A stretch of DNA of 54,210 bases from assembly GCF_002920635.1 (NCBI RefSeq), contig NZ_PQSR01000046.1:1-54210 (forward strand), read 5' to 3'. The translations under genes and the position numbers were made by a program. Source of the stretch: Streptomyces sp. Ru72. Lineage in GTDB: Bacteria > Actinomycetota > Actinomycetes > Streptomycetales > Streptomycetaceae. Of the stretch, positions 48,228 to 54,210 are shown one piece after another; position 1 is the stretch's first letter, and each line of letters starts with the position of its first letter. The notes beneath the pieces are model-generated. The model saw only the letters and a program-made list of their open reading frames with translations. It was not told the origin of the DNA and did not search any database.

Positions 48228-48916
48228 TGATCCGAACCCTGGTCGTGGACGACGACTTCCGGGTGAGCCACATCCACAGCGAGTACGTGAGCCGGGTCCA
48301 GGGCTTCAAGGTGGTCGGCGAGGCGGCGACCGTGGCCGACGCCCTGGAGGCGGTGCGCACCCTGCACCCGGACCTGCTGCTGCTCGACATCTTCCTGCCG
48401 GACGGCAGCGGTCTGGATGTGCTGCGCCGGCTCACCGGCGACGAGGGCGGCTCCCGGCCGGACGCGTTCATGATCACAGCGGACCGGGACATCGAGTCGG
48501 TCCGCACCGCCATGAAACTGGGCGCCGTGGGGTACCTCGTCAAGCCGTTCGGCTCGCCCGACCTCTGCGGGCGGCTGACCGCCTACCGCGAACTCCAGCA
48601 CCGCGTGCACGCGCTGGGACCGGCCGCCGAGACCGAACAGGCCGATGTGGACGCCCTGTTCAGCGCCACCCGGCCGCCGGCCGTCCCCCGGGTGCCGGCC
48701 AAGGGGCACTCCGCGCCCACCCTGACCCTCGTCCACCAGGCGCTGCTCTCCGCCCGCGGTCCCGTCTCGGCGGCCGAGGCGGCCGAACTCACCGGGGTCT
48801 CCCGGGCGACGGCCCAGCGGTACCTGTCCTACCTCGTCAAGGAGGGCATGGTCCGGCTGGAGCTCCGGTACGGGACGACGGGGCGTCCGGAGCACCGGTA
48901 CCGCATCGTCACCTGA
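48227..48916 (+). CDS. Response regulator, CitB/DcuR family
   Basis: A 229-aa regulator. The receiver domain has acidic DDD near the N-terminus, phospho-acceptor Asp54 in LLLLDIFLPDGSG and YLVKPFG with the conserved lysine near 105. The output is the CitB-type helix-turn-helix SAAEAAELTGVSRATAQRYLSYLVKEGM followed by a wing ending HRYRIVT. The ATG at 48227 shares one base with the kinase stop (TGATG), so expression is tightly coupled. Its binding site may be the 18-bp direct repeat at 46312-46351. Confidence 0.94.
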   Translation: MIRTLVVDDDFRVSHIHSEYVSRVQGFKVVGEAATVADALEAVRTLHPDLLLLDIFLPDGSGLDVLRRLTGDEGGSRPDAFMITADRDIESVRTAMKLGAVGYLVKPFGSPDLCGRLTAYRELQHRVHALGPAAETEQADVDALFSATRPPAVPRVPAKGHSAPTLTLVHQALLSARGPVSAAEAAELTGVSRATAQRYLSYLVKEGMVRLELRYGTTGRPEHRYRIVT

Positions 48917-49132
48917 CCGTCGCGTTGCCCGGCCGTCGCTCTCCGGTCCGTTCCCCCCGGCATCGTCCGTCCCGTCCCGTCCCCCGACCGTCGCCTTCTT
49001 GTCACCGACCTGATTTCGCCGGTGCGGAAAAGCGGACCGAGCGGGCGGCCGACCGCATGCCGTGGGTGTGACTTGCGTCTGACCTGGTGAGACACGCGGC
49101 CGATGCCGGGGTGTTGACCGTACGATCGGGCA

Positions 49133-49669
49133 ATGCCTGACACGACCGAAACCACGCCCGGCTGGCTGAGTCCCGACGAGCTCGAGCTGGCGCGAGCCCG
49201 CATGCCGATCCTGTACGTGGAAGCCGTGCCCGTGCGCGTCGACGACAGCGGTGAAGTCACCAGCATCGGACTGTTGCTGCGGATAGGGCCCGACGGGACC
49301 GTCAGCCGCACCCTCGTCTCGGGGCGGGTGCTGCACCACGAACGGGTCCGTGACGCCCTCCTGCGCCATCTGGAGAAGGACCTCGGACCGGTGGCGCTGC
49401 CGCGCGTTCCGCCCTCCCTGCAGCCCTTCACCGTCGCCGAGTACTTCCCGACACTGGGGATCACCCCGTTCCACGACCCCCGCCAGCACGCGGTGGCCCT
49501 CGCCTACATCGTCCCGGTGGCCGGCGACTGCCGTCCCCGCCAGGACGCGCTGGACCTGGAGTGGTTCAGCCCCCAGGAGGCCGCGTCCGCCGTGGTCCAG
49601 AACGAGATGCCGGGCGGGCAGGGCGTCCTGCTCAAGCAGGCCCTGGCCCACATCGGCTGCCTGCCCTGA
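49133..49669 (+). CDS. NUDIX hydrolase family protein (DUF4916-like)
   Basis: A 178-aa protein. The general layout suits the DUF4916 NUDIX-like group: a start with TPGWLSPDELELARARMPILYVEAVPV, then a strand-rich core with LLRIGPDGTVSRTLVSGRVLHHE and a C-terminal DALDLEWFSPQEA. The classical GX5EX7REUXEEXGU box is not present in full, so hydrolase activity is doubtful. The ATG at 49133 is only 6 bp after TACGAT (49121-49126), a good -10 candidate, and there is no ribosome-binding site; the message is probably leaderless. Confidence 0.82.
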   Translation: MPDTTETTPGWLSPDELELARARMPILYVEAVPVRVDDSGEVTSIGLLLRIGPDGTVSRTLVSGRVLHHERVRDALLRHLEKDLGPVALPRVPPSLQPFTVAEYFPTLGITPFHDPRQHAVALAYIVPVAGDCRPRQDALDLEWFSPQEAASAVVQNEMPGGQGVLLKQALAHIGCLP

Positions 49670-49756
49670 GCGACGGGCGGACCCGAGCGACGCGGCCGCC
49701 GGCCAGGTGCCCGACGGTGCCGGGCCGGTGGCCGCGTCAACGGCGGTGTCGCATCC

Positions 49757-49781
49757 GAGAGCCCCGAGTCCCGGGGCTCTC
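49757..49781. terminator. Bidirectional terminator between NUDIX and aldo/keto reductase genes
   Basis: A perfect 10-bp inverted repeat GAGAGCCCCG (49757-49766) with complement at 49772-49781 and a 5-nt loop. Its right arm overlaps the stop codon of the convergent aldo/keto reductase gene. Confidence 0.8.
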
Positions 49782-50766
49782 AGTGCACCGCGTCCAGCCG
49801 CGCCCTCTGCTCCGCCGTCAGTTCCAGTTCCACCGCCGCCAGGTTCTCCTCCAGTTGCGCCACCGACGAGGCCCCGGCCAGCGGGATCACCGGCAGGTCT
49901 CCGCCGATCTGCCAGGCCAGCACCACCTGGTTGGCACTCGCGCCGGTCTCCCGCGCCACCTCCCGCAGCACGGCCAGCCGCGCCGGGGTGCCCGGGTGGT
50001 CGAAGTCACGGGGCAACGGGACGTCCTGACGTGCGTAGGCGCCCTTGAGCAGCGGTGAGTACGCGACCAGGGTCAGGCCCGGCTCGGCGCGCAGATAGCT
50101 CAGCAGTTCCGCGGTGGTGCCACCGAGGCTGCCGTCGGGGAAGATCTCCTCGGGGATGTCGGTGCGCGGGCGCAGATAGCTGTGCTGGTACTGCAGCACC
50201 TCGTAGCCGGGCAGCCCGGCCGCCGCCGCGAGGGCGCGGGCGCGCTCCACCCGCCAGACGGCGTGGTTGCTCACGCCGAGCAGGCCGACCGTGCCCTCCG
50301 CCACCAGTTCGGCGAACCCTTCGACGGTCTCGCGCAGCGGCACCGTGCGGTCCTCGATGTGCGCGTACAGCAGGTCGAGCCGGTCCACGCCGAGGCGTTC
50401 CCGGCTGCGCTCGGCCGCCTCCCGGATCGCCTTCGCCGACAGGCCCTCGGGGTTGTCGACATAGCTCGTCCCGGGGGCCAGCGGGCGTGCGCCGAGCTTG
50501 GTGGCGATCACGATCTCGTCGCCGATGCCGCGGCTGCGGCGCCAGCGGCCGAGCAGTTCCTCGCTCTGACCGCCCTGGCCGCCGTCGGTCCAGAAGGCGT
50601 AGTTGTCGGACGTGTCGATGAAGTTGCCGCCCGCCTCGACATAGCGGTCGAGGACGGCGAAGGAGGTCTTCTCGTCCGTCCGGGAGCCGAACAGCATCGC
50701 GCCCAGCGCGAGCACGCTCACCCGACGGCGGGTGTTCGGATCGGTGCCGATCGTCCGGTACTTCAT
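49780..50766 (-). CDS. Aldo/keto reductase
   Basis: A 328-aa TIM-barrel oxidoreductase. The catalytic tetrad region is visible: GNFIDTSDNYAFWTDGG (Asp and Tyr), VIATKLGARP (Lys) and LDLLYAHIED (the usual His). The nucleotide-binding C-terminal part has VIPLAGASSVAQLEENLAAV. NADPH-dependent reduction of an aldehyde or ketone is expected. The ATG at 50766 is preceded by GGGAGGGAG. Upstream is a promoter of MerR-family geometry (50811-50841), yet no MerR gene is adjacent. Confidence 0.94.
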   Translation of the reverse strand: MKYRTIGTDPNTRRRVSVLALGAMLFGSRTDEKTSFAVLDRYVEAGGNFIDTSDNYAFWTDGGQGGQSEELLGRWRRSRGIGDEIVIATKLGARPLAPGTSYVDNPEGLSAKAIREAAERSRERLGVDRLDLLYAHIEDRTVPLRETVEGFAELVAEGTVGLLGVSNHAVWRVERARALAAAAGLPGYEVLQYQHSYLRPRTDIPEEIFPDGSLGGTTAELLSYLRAEPGLTLVAYSPLLKGAYARQDVPLPRDFDHPGTPARLAVLREVARETGASANQVVLAWQIGGDLPVIPLAGASSVAQLEENLAAVELELTAEQRARLDAVH

Positions 50767-50810
50767 GGTGCTCCCTCCCGTCGCGACCCGCAGATGCGGG
50801 CTCGAGCGGG

Positions 50811-50841
50811 AGTCTTCAGCTTGAAGTGCGCTTGAAGTCAA
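50811..50841 (-). promoter_or_regulatory. MerR-type promoter of the aldo/keto reductase gene
   Basis: Minus strand: TTGACT (50836-50841), 19-bp spacer, AAGACT (50811-50816). The spacer and -35 region hold ACTTCAAGC twice (11-bp period), and the right part forms CTTCA-AGC-TGAAG. The 19-bp spacing with overlapping symmetry is the hallmark of MerR-family activated promoters. Confidence 0.6.
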
Positions 50842-50959
50842 GGGCCGTGGAACGCCGGAAGCGACGCAAACGCGTGACGTCCGTACGGCAGCGTCCGCCT
50901 GCGGGGGTCCTCCGTCACGGATCTGGCCCGGTGCAGGACCATGTGACATAGTACTGACC

Positions 50960-52111
50960 GTGAGTCAGCGACTGACCTGCGATGTCGTGGTCGTCGGCGC
51001 CGGGATGGTGGGCGCCGCCTGTGCGCTGTACGCCGCCCGCGGCGGTATGGACGTCGTCCTCGTGGATCGTGGCCCTGTCGGCGGCGGTACGACCGGTTCG
51101 GGCGAGGGCAATCTGCTCGTCTCCGACAAGGAACCGGGGCCCGAACTCGAACTCGCCCTGTACTCCCTGCGCTTGTGGAGGCGACTGGCCGAGGAGCTGG
51201 GACCGGCGATCGAGTTCGAGCCCAAGGGCGGTGTCGTCGTCGCCTCGTCCTGCGAAGGGCTCACCGCCCTGGCGGACTTCGCGGCCGGGCAGCGGGCCGC
51301 CGGGGTCGAGGCGGAGGCCGTCGCGGCCGACCGGCTCCACGACCTGGAGCCGCACCTGGCCCCGGGCCTCGCGGGCGGCATGCTGTACTCGCAGGACTGC
51401 CAGGTGATGCCGGCGCTGGCCGCCGCGCATCTCGTCCGCGCGTCCGGTGCGCGCCTGCTGACCGGGCGGACCGTGACCGAGGTGCTGCGTACGCCGCAGG
51501 GGGCCGTGCGCGGGGTGCGCACGGCCGGCGGTGACATCCTCGCCCCGGCCGTGGTGAACGCCGCCGGCACGTGGGGCGGGGAGCTCGCCGCGCTGGCGGG
51601 GGTGCACCTGCCGGTCCTCCCCCGGCGCGGGTTCGTCCTCGTCACCGAGCCGTTGCCGCGCCGGGTGCGGCACAAGGTGTACGCCGCCGACTATGTCGCG
51701 GACGTGGCCAGCGACTCGGCGGCGCTGCAGACCTCGCCCGTCGTCGAGGGCACGGCCGCGGGTCCCGTCCTGATCGGGGCGAGCCGTGAACGGATCGGCT
51801 TCGACCGGTCGTTCTCCCTGCCGGTCCTGCGGGCGCTGGCGGCGGGCGCGATCCGGCTGTTCCCCTTCCTGGAGCGGGTACGGGCGATGCGGACCTATCT
51901 CGGCTTCCGGCCGTACCTGCCCGATCATCTGCCCGCCATCGGCCCGGACCCCAGAGTGCCGGGGCTGCTGCACGCCTGCGGTCACGAGGGGGCCGGGATC
52001 GGACTCGCCACCGGGACCGGGCAGTTGATCGCGCGGGTGCTGAGCGGCAAGGCGCCGGAGCTGGATCTCGCTCCGTTCCGGCCGGAGCGTTTCGAGCGGG
52101 AGGCCGTGTGA
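50960..52111 (+). CDS. FAD-dependent amine oxidoreductase, DadA-like (probable hydroxyproline dehydrogenase subunit)
   Basis: A 383-aa DAO-family flavoprotein. The N-terminal FAD fold VVVVGAGMVGAACALYAARG is followed by VLVDRGPVGGGTTGSGEGN, and the C-terminal FAD contact by ACGHEGAGIGLATGTGQLIA. It is related to the HcnC and LhpB-type subunits of multi-subunit D-amino acid/hydroxyproline dehydrogenases. The GTG at 50960 has no ribosome-binding site; CATAGT lies 7 bp upstream as a -10 candidate, suggesting a leaderless mRNA. Its stop overlaps the next gene (GTGA). The following 2Fe-2S, HcnB-like and DHDPS-like genes make a cis-4-hydroxy-D-proline dehydrogenase the most likely identity. Confidence 0.9.
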   Translation: MSQRLTCDVVVVGAGMVGAACALYAARGGMDVVLVDRGPVGGGTTGSGEGNLLVSDKEPGPELELALYSLRLWRRLAEELGPAIEFEPKGGVVVASSCEGLTALADFAAGQRAAGVEAEAVAADRLHDLEPHLAPGLAGGMLYSQDCQVMPALAAAHLVRASGARLLTGRTVTEVLRTPQGAVRGVRTAGGDILAPAVVNAAGTWGGELAALAGVHLPVLPRRGFVLVTEPLPRRVRHKVYAADYVADVASDSAALQTSPVVEGTAAGPVLIGASRERIGFDRSFSLPVLRALAAGAIRLFPFLERVRAMRTYLGFRPYLPDHLPAIGPDPRVPGLLHACGHEGAGIGLATGTGQLIARVLSGKAPELDLAPFRPERFEREAV

Positions 52112-52407
52112 ATCCCCTGGAGTCGGCCCGGGCCCGGCCGGGCCCCGCCTTCACGGTGACCCTCGACGGCCGTGAGATCGAGGCGCTGCCCGGTCGGACG
52201 GTGGCGGCGGCGCTCTGGGCGGCGGGCATCACCTCGTGGCGCACCACCCGGCGCGAGGGCCGTCCGCGCGGGGTCTTCTGCGGGATCGGCGTGTGCTTCG
52301 ACTGCCTGGTGACCGTCAACGACCGGCCGAACCAACGCGCTTGTCTGGTGCCGGTGCGGCCGGGCGATGTGATCCGTACACAGGAGGGGACGGGGTATGC
52401 GGACTGA
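52108..52407 (+). CDS. Small (2Fe-2S)-binding subunit, HcnA/LhpF-like
   Basis: A 99-aa protein. It resembles the ferredoxin-like N-terminal domain of sarcosine oxidase alpha and HcnA: FTVTLDGREIEALPGRTVAAAL then FCGIGVCFDCLVTVNDRPNQRACL, giving the C-x4-C-x2-C...C cluster. It transfers electrons between the two flavin subunits. The GTG start overlaps the previous stop by four bases (52108-52111), and its 3' end overlaps the next gene (52397-52407). Such tight packing is typical of the three-subunit hydroxyproline and opine dehydrogenases. Confidence 0.92.
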   Translation: MNPLESARARPGPAFTVTLDGREIEALPGRTVAAALWAAGITSWRTTRREGRPRGVFCGIGVCFDCLVTVNDRPNQRACLVPVRPGDVIRTQEGTGYAD

Positions 52408-53848
52408 CCTCGCGGTGATCGGCGCGGGCCCGGCGGGGCTCGCCGCGGCGCTCGCGGCCGGGGCGCGCGGCGTGCGCGTCACGCTCGTCGACGCGGCCAC
52501 CGAGGCGGGCGGTCAGTTCTACCGGCAGCCCGCCGCCGGACTCGGCGCGCGGCGCGCGCGGGCCCTGCACCACCAGTGGCGGACCTGGTTGCGGCTGCGT
52601 GAGGGACTCGACCGGCACGTGGCGGCCGGACGCGTCAGCCACCTGGCGGATCACCATGTGTGGTGCGTGGAGAAGGAGCCGGAGGGGTTCGCCGTGCACG
52701 CCCTGCTCGGGCCCGAGCAGGAGCGGCCGGTCGCCGTGCGGGCCCGCGCCGTGCTCCTTGCGACCGGCGGCCATGAGCGGGTCCTGCCCTTCCCCGGCTG
52801 GACGCTGCCGGGTGTCGTCACCGCGGGCGGCGCCCAGGCCATGCTCAAGGGCGGGCTCGTGGTGCCGGGTCGCAGGGCGGTCGTGGCCGGGACCGGGCCC
52901 CTGCTGCTGCCGGTCGCGACCGGGCTCGCGGCGGCGGGAGTGACGGTCGCCGCGCTCGTGGAGTCGGCCGACCCGAGGGCCTTCGTACGGTGCGTCGGGG
53001 CCCTGGCCGGCCGGCCCGGCAAAGCGGTGGAGGCGGCGGCGTACGCGGCCCGGCTGCTGCGGCACGGGGTGCGGATCCTCGCCCGGCACACCGTGGTCGA
53101 GGCCCAGGGCACCGACCGGCTGGAGGCGGTGACGGTCGCCGCGCTCGACGCGGGCGGGCGGGTCCGGGCCGGCACGGCGCGCCGCGTCCCCTGCGACACC
53201 CTCGCCGTGGGCCACGGCATGCTCCCGCACACCGACCTCGCCGAAAACCTCGGCTGCCGCATCGACGGGACGAACGTCGCCGTCGACGACGAACAGCGCA
53301 CCGACGTCCCCCGGGTCTGGGCGGCCGGCGAGGCCACCGGGATCGGCGGCGCGGCGCTCGCCCTCGCCGAGGGGCACATCGCCGGGCGGTCCGTCGCCGC
53401 GCGGCTCGCCGGCGCCGTGCCCGATCCACGGGGGTGGGAACGCGCCGCGCGGAGCCGGGCGGCACTGCGCGACTTCTTCGCGGCGCTCGACGACGCGTAC
53501 GCGCCGCCTCTCCACTGGGCCGAGCAGGTCACCGACGACACCGTGGTGTGCCGTTGCGAGGAGGTGCGCGCCGGGAGCGTACGGCAGGCCGTCGCCGAGT
53601 TGGGCGCCGGTGATCTGCGGACGGTGAAGCTGCTGACCCGGGCCGGAATGGGCTGGTGCCAGGGCCGGGTGTGCGGGCCCGGGGTTGCCGGTATCGCCGG
53701 GTGCGGGGAGGCGGTGGTCCGCAGACCGTTCGCACGGCCGGTGCCGCTGGGGGTGCTGGCCGGGAGGCCCGGAGAGGACCACCGGCAAGAGGACCACCGG
53801 CAAAAGGACCACCGGCAAAAGGACCACCGGCAAGAGGGCCATCAGTAA
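52397..53848 (+). CDS. NAD(P)/FAD-dependent oxidoreductase subunit, HcnB-like, with repetitive C-terminal tail
   Basis: A 483-aa flavoprotein. It has two dinucleotide-binding folds (LAVIGAGPAGLAAALAAGA at the N-terminus; AVVAGTGPLLLPVATGLAAAG near 155) and a C-terminal BFD-like [2Fe-2S] domain: VVCRCEEV and GMGWCQGRVC give the four cysteines. This is the layout of HcnB, OoxA and LhpE. The last 22 residues are a Glu/Lys/His-rich tail made from four copies of a 15-bp repeat (53777-53836) and are absent from typical relatives. It overlaps the small subunit gene and is followed 33 bp later by the DHDPS-like gene. Confidence 0.92.
   Translation: MRTDLAVIGAGPAGLAAALAAGARGVRVTLVDAATEAGGQFYRQPAAGLGARRARALHHQWRTWLRLREGLDRHVAAGRVSHLADHHVWCVEKEPEGFAVHALLGPEQERPVAVRARAVLLATGGHERVLPFPGWTLPGVVTAGGAQAMLKGGLVVPGRRAVVAGTGPLLLPVATGLAAAGVTVAALVESADPRAFVRCVGALAGRPGKAVEAAAYAARLLRHGVRILARHTVVEAQGTDRLEAVTVAALDAGGRVRAGTARRVPCDTLAVGHGMLPHTDLAENLGCRIDGTNVAVDDEQRTDVPRVWAAGEATGIGGAALALAEGHIAGRSVAARLAGAVPDPRGWERAARSRAALRDFFAALDDAYAPPLHWAEQVTDDTVVCRCEEVRAGSVRQAVAELGAGDLRTVKLLTRAGMGWCQGRVCGPGVAGIAGCGEAVVRRPFARPVPLGVLAGRPGEDHRQEDHRQKDHRQKDHRQEGHQ
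53777..53836 (+). repeat. Four 15-bp tandem repeats at the 3' end of the HcnB-like gene
   Basis: Units GACCACCGGCAAGAG, GACCACCGGCAAAAG (twice) and GACCACCGGCAAGAG encode DHRQE/DHRQK. The unit is a multiple of three, so copy-number changes would alter tail length without shifting the frame. Confidence 0.92.
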
Positions 53849-53881
53849 AATGTCACACGTCATCAAGATGGGGTATCGCGT

Positions 53882-54210
53882 ATGACCGTCCCGCAGCACC
53901 GCCCCTGGCGCGGCGTTCTCGTCGCCACCGCCCTTCCGCTCACCGACACGCTCGCCGTCGACCACGCCAGGTTCGCCGACCACTGCGCCTGGCTGGTGGA
54001 GAACGGCTGCGACGGTGTCGTGCCGAACGGATCGCTCGGCGAGTACCAGGTGCTCACCTCCGAGGAGCGCGCCCGGGTGGTGGAGACCGCCGTGTCCGCG
54101 ATCGGCGGGGCCCGGGTGATGCCCGGCGTCTCCGCGTACGGTTCGGCGGAGGCCCGCCGCTGGGCCGAGCAGGCACGCGACGCCGGCTGCGCGTCGGTGA
54201 TGCTGCTGCC
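53882..54210 (+). CDS. Dihydrodipicolinate synthase family protein (partial; probable Pyr4H2C deaminase)
   Basis: The first 109 residues are visible before the window ends. WRGVLVATALPLTDTLAVDHARF and DGVVPNGSLGEYQVLTSEERARVVE match the DHDPS/NAL TIM barrel; the GSLGE element takes the place of the GTTGE substrate loop of DapA. In an operon with a three-subunit hydroxyproline-type dehydrogenase, the expected activity is delta-1-pyrroline-4-hydroxy-2-carboxylate deaminase, giving 2-oxoglutarate semialdehyde. The Schiff-base lysine lies outside the window. The ATG is at 53882 and overlaps a tiny upstream frame. Confidence 0.88.
   Translation, partial: MTVPQHRPWRGVLVATALPLTDTLAVDHARFADHCAWLVENGCDGVVPNGSLGEYQVLTSEERARVVETAVSAIGGARVMPGVSAYGSAEARRWAEQARDAGCASVMLL

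Noticed and set aside
53777..53836. CRISPR-like repeat array
   Set aside because: The 15-bp units are contiguous, without spacers, and in coding frame: a minisatellite.
53850..53885. An 11-codon frame (MSHVIKMGYRV) overlapping the start of the DHDPS-like gene
   Set aside because: It could couple translation, but there is no ribosome-binding site and no recognisable leader motif.

Overview
The window reads as chromosomal DNA of a Streptomyces or a very close actinomycete. It is very GC-rich, with third-position GC bias in every convincing gene and frequent GTG/TTG starts. It carries an SsgA-like sporulation protein, a monomeric NADP isocitrate dehydrogenase, a SoxR-type promoter in front of an ABC exporter, and DLLRV-type cysteine leader peptides. 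I see no rRNA, tRNA, CRISPR array, prophage or insertion sequence. Functions below are assigned from motifs and family knowledge read by eye; no database search was run.

Layout. 1-4 kb (minus): a three-subunit molybdenum hydroxylase operon (large, FAD and 2Fe-2S subunits) followed by a truncated amidohydrolase. 4.2-12.7 kb: small metabolic and stress genes: GNAT, pirin, an AhpD-like protein, an MFS exporter, an SsgA-like protein, a Dps with an apparent 1-nt frameshift near its 5' end, an LtrA-like membrane protein, a quinone reductase-like protein, and a divergent YceI/MarR pair with matched operator sites.

13.1-22.2 kb (plus): the most distinctive block, a five-gene biosynthetic operon. It encodes a carrier protein fused to a membrane domain like that of poly-lysine synthetase (six TM segments and three hexapeptide-repeat domains) without its adenylation domain; a separate NRPS (half condensation domain, A, T, TE); a TauD-type dioxygenase; and SbnB and SbnA, which make 2,3-diaminopropionate (Dap). 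The A-domain pocket reads like those for diamino acids. The likely product is a Dap homopolymer, oligomer or Dap-containing peptide, possibly hydroxylated.

22.3-33.6 kb: a metallophosphoesterase/BON/nucleotidyltransferase operon, a PAS-PP2C phosphatase, an ABC exporter under a candidate SoxR box, a flippase-like membrane protein, a crotonase, an MscS channel, a DUF4186 protein and isocitrate dehydrogenase.

34-41.5 kb (minus): a sulfur-scavenging island. An amino-acid-type ABC transporter, two FMN-dependent monooxygenases and a glutathione-transferase-like protein are punctuated by three separate short leader peptides ending in DLLRV plus cysteine, which points to cysteine-sensing attenuation at three places.

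41.8-49.7 kb: a secreted protein, a COG4705-type membrane protein, an NMT1/SsuA-type ABC importer and a divergent CitA/CitB-type two-component system, with striking repeats in the shared control region, then a NUDIX-like protein. 49.8-54.2 kb: an aldo/keto reductase with a MerR-type promoter, and the start of a hydroxyproline-type catabolic operon (DadA-like, 2Fe-2S and HcnB-like subunits, then a DHDPS-family protein cut by the window end).
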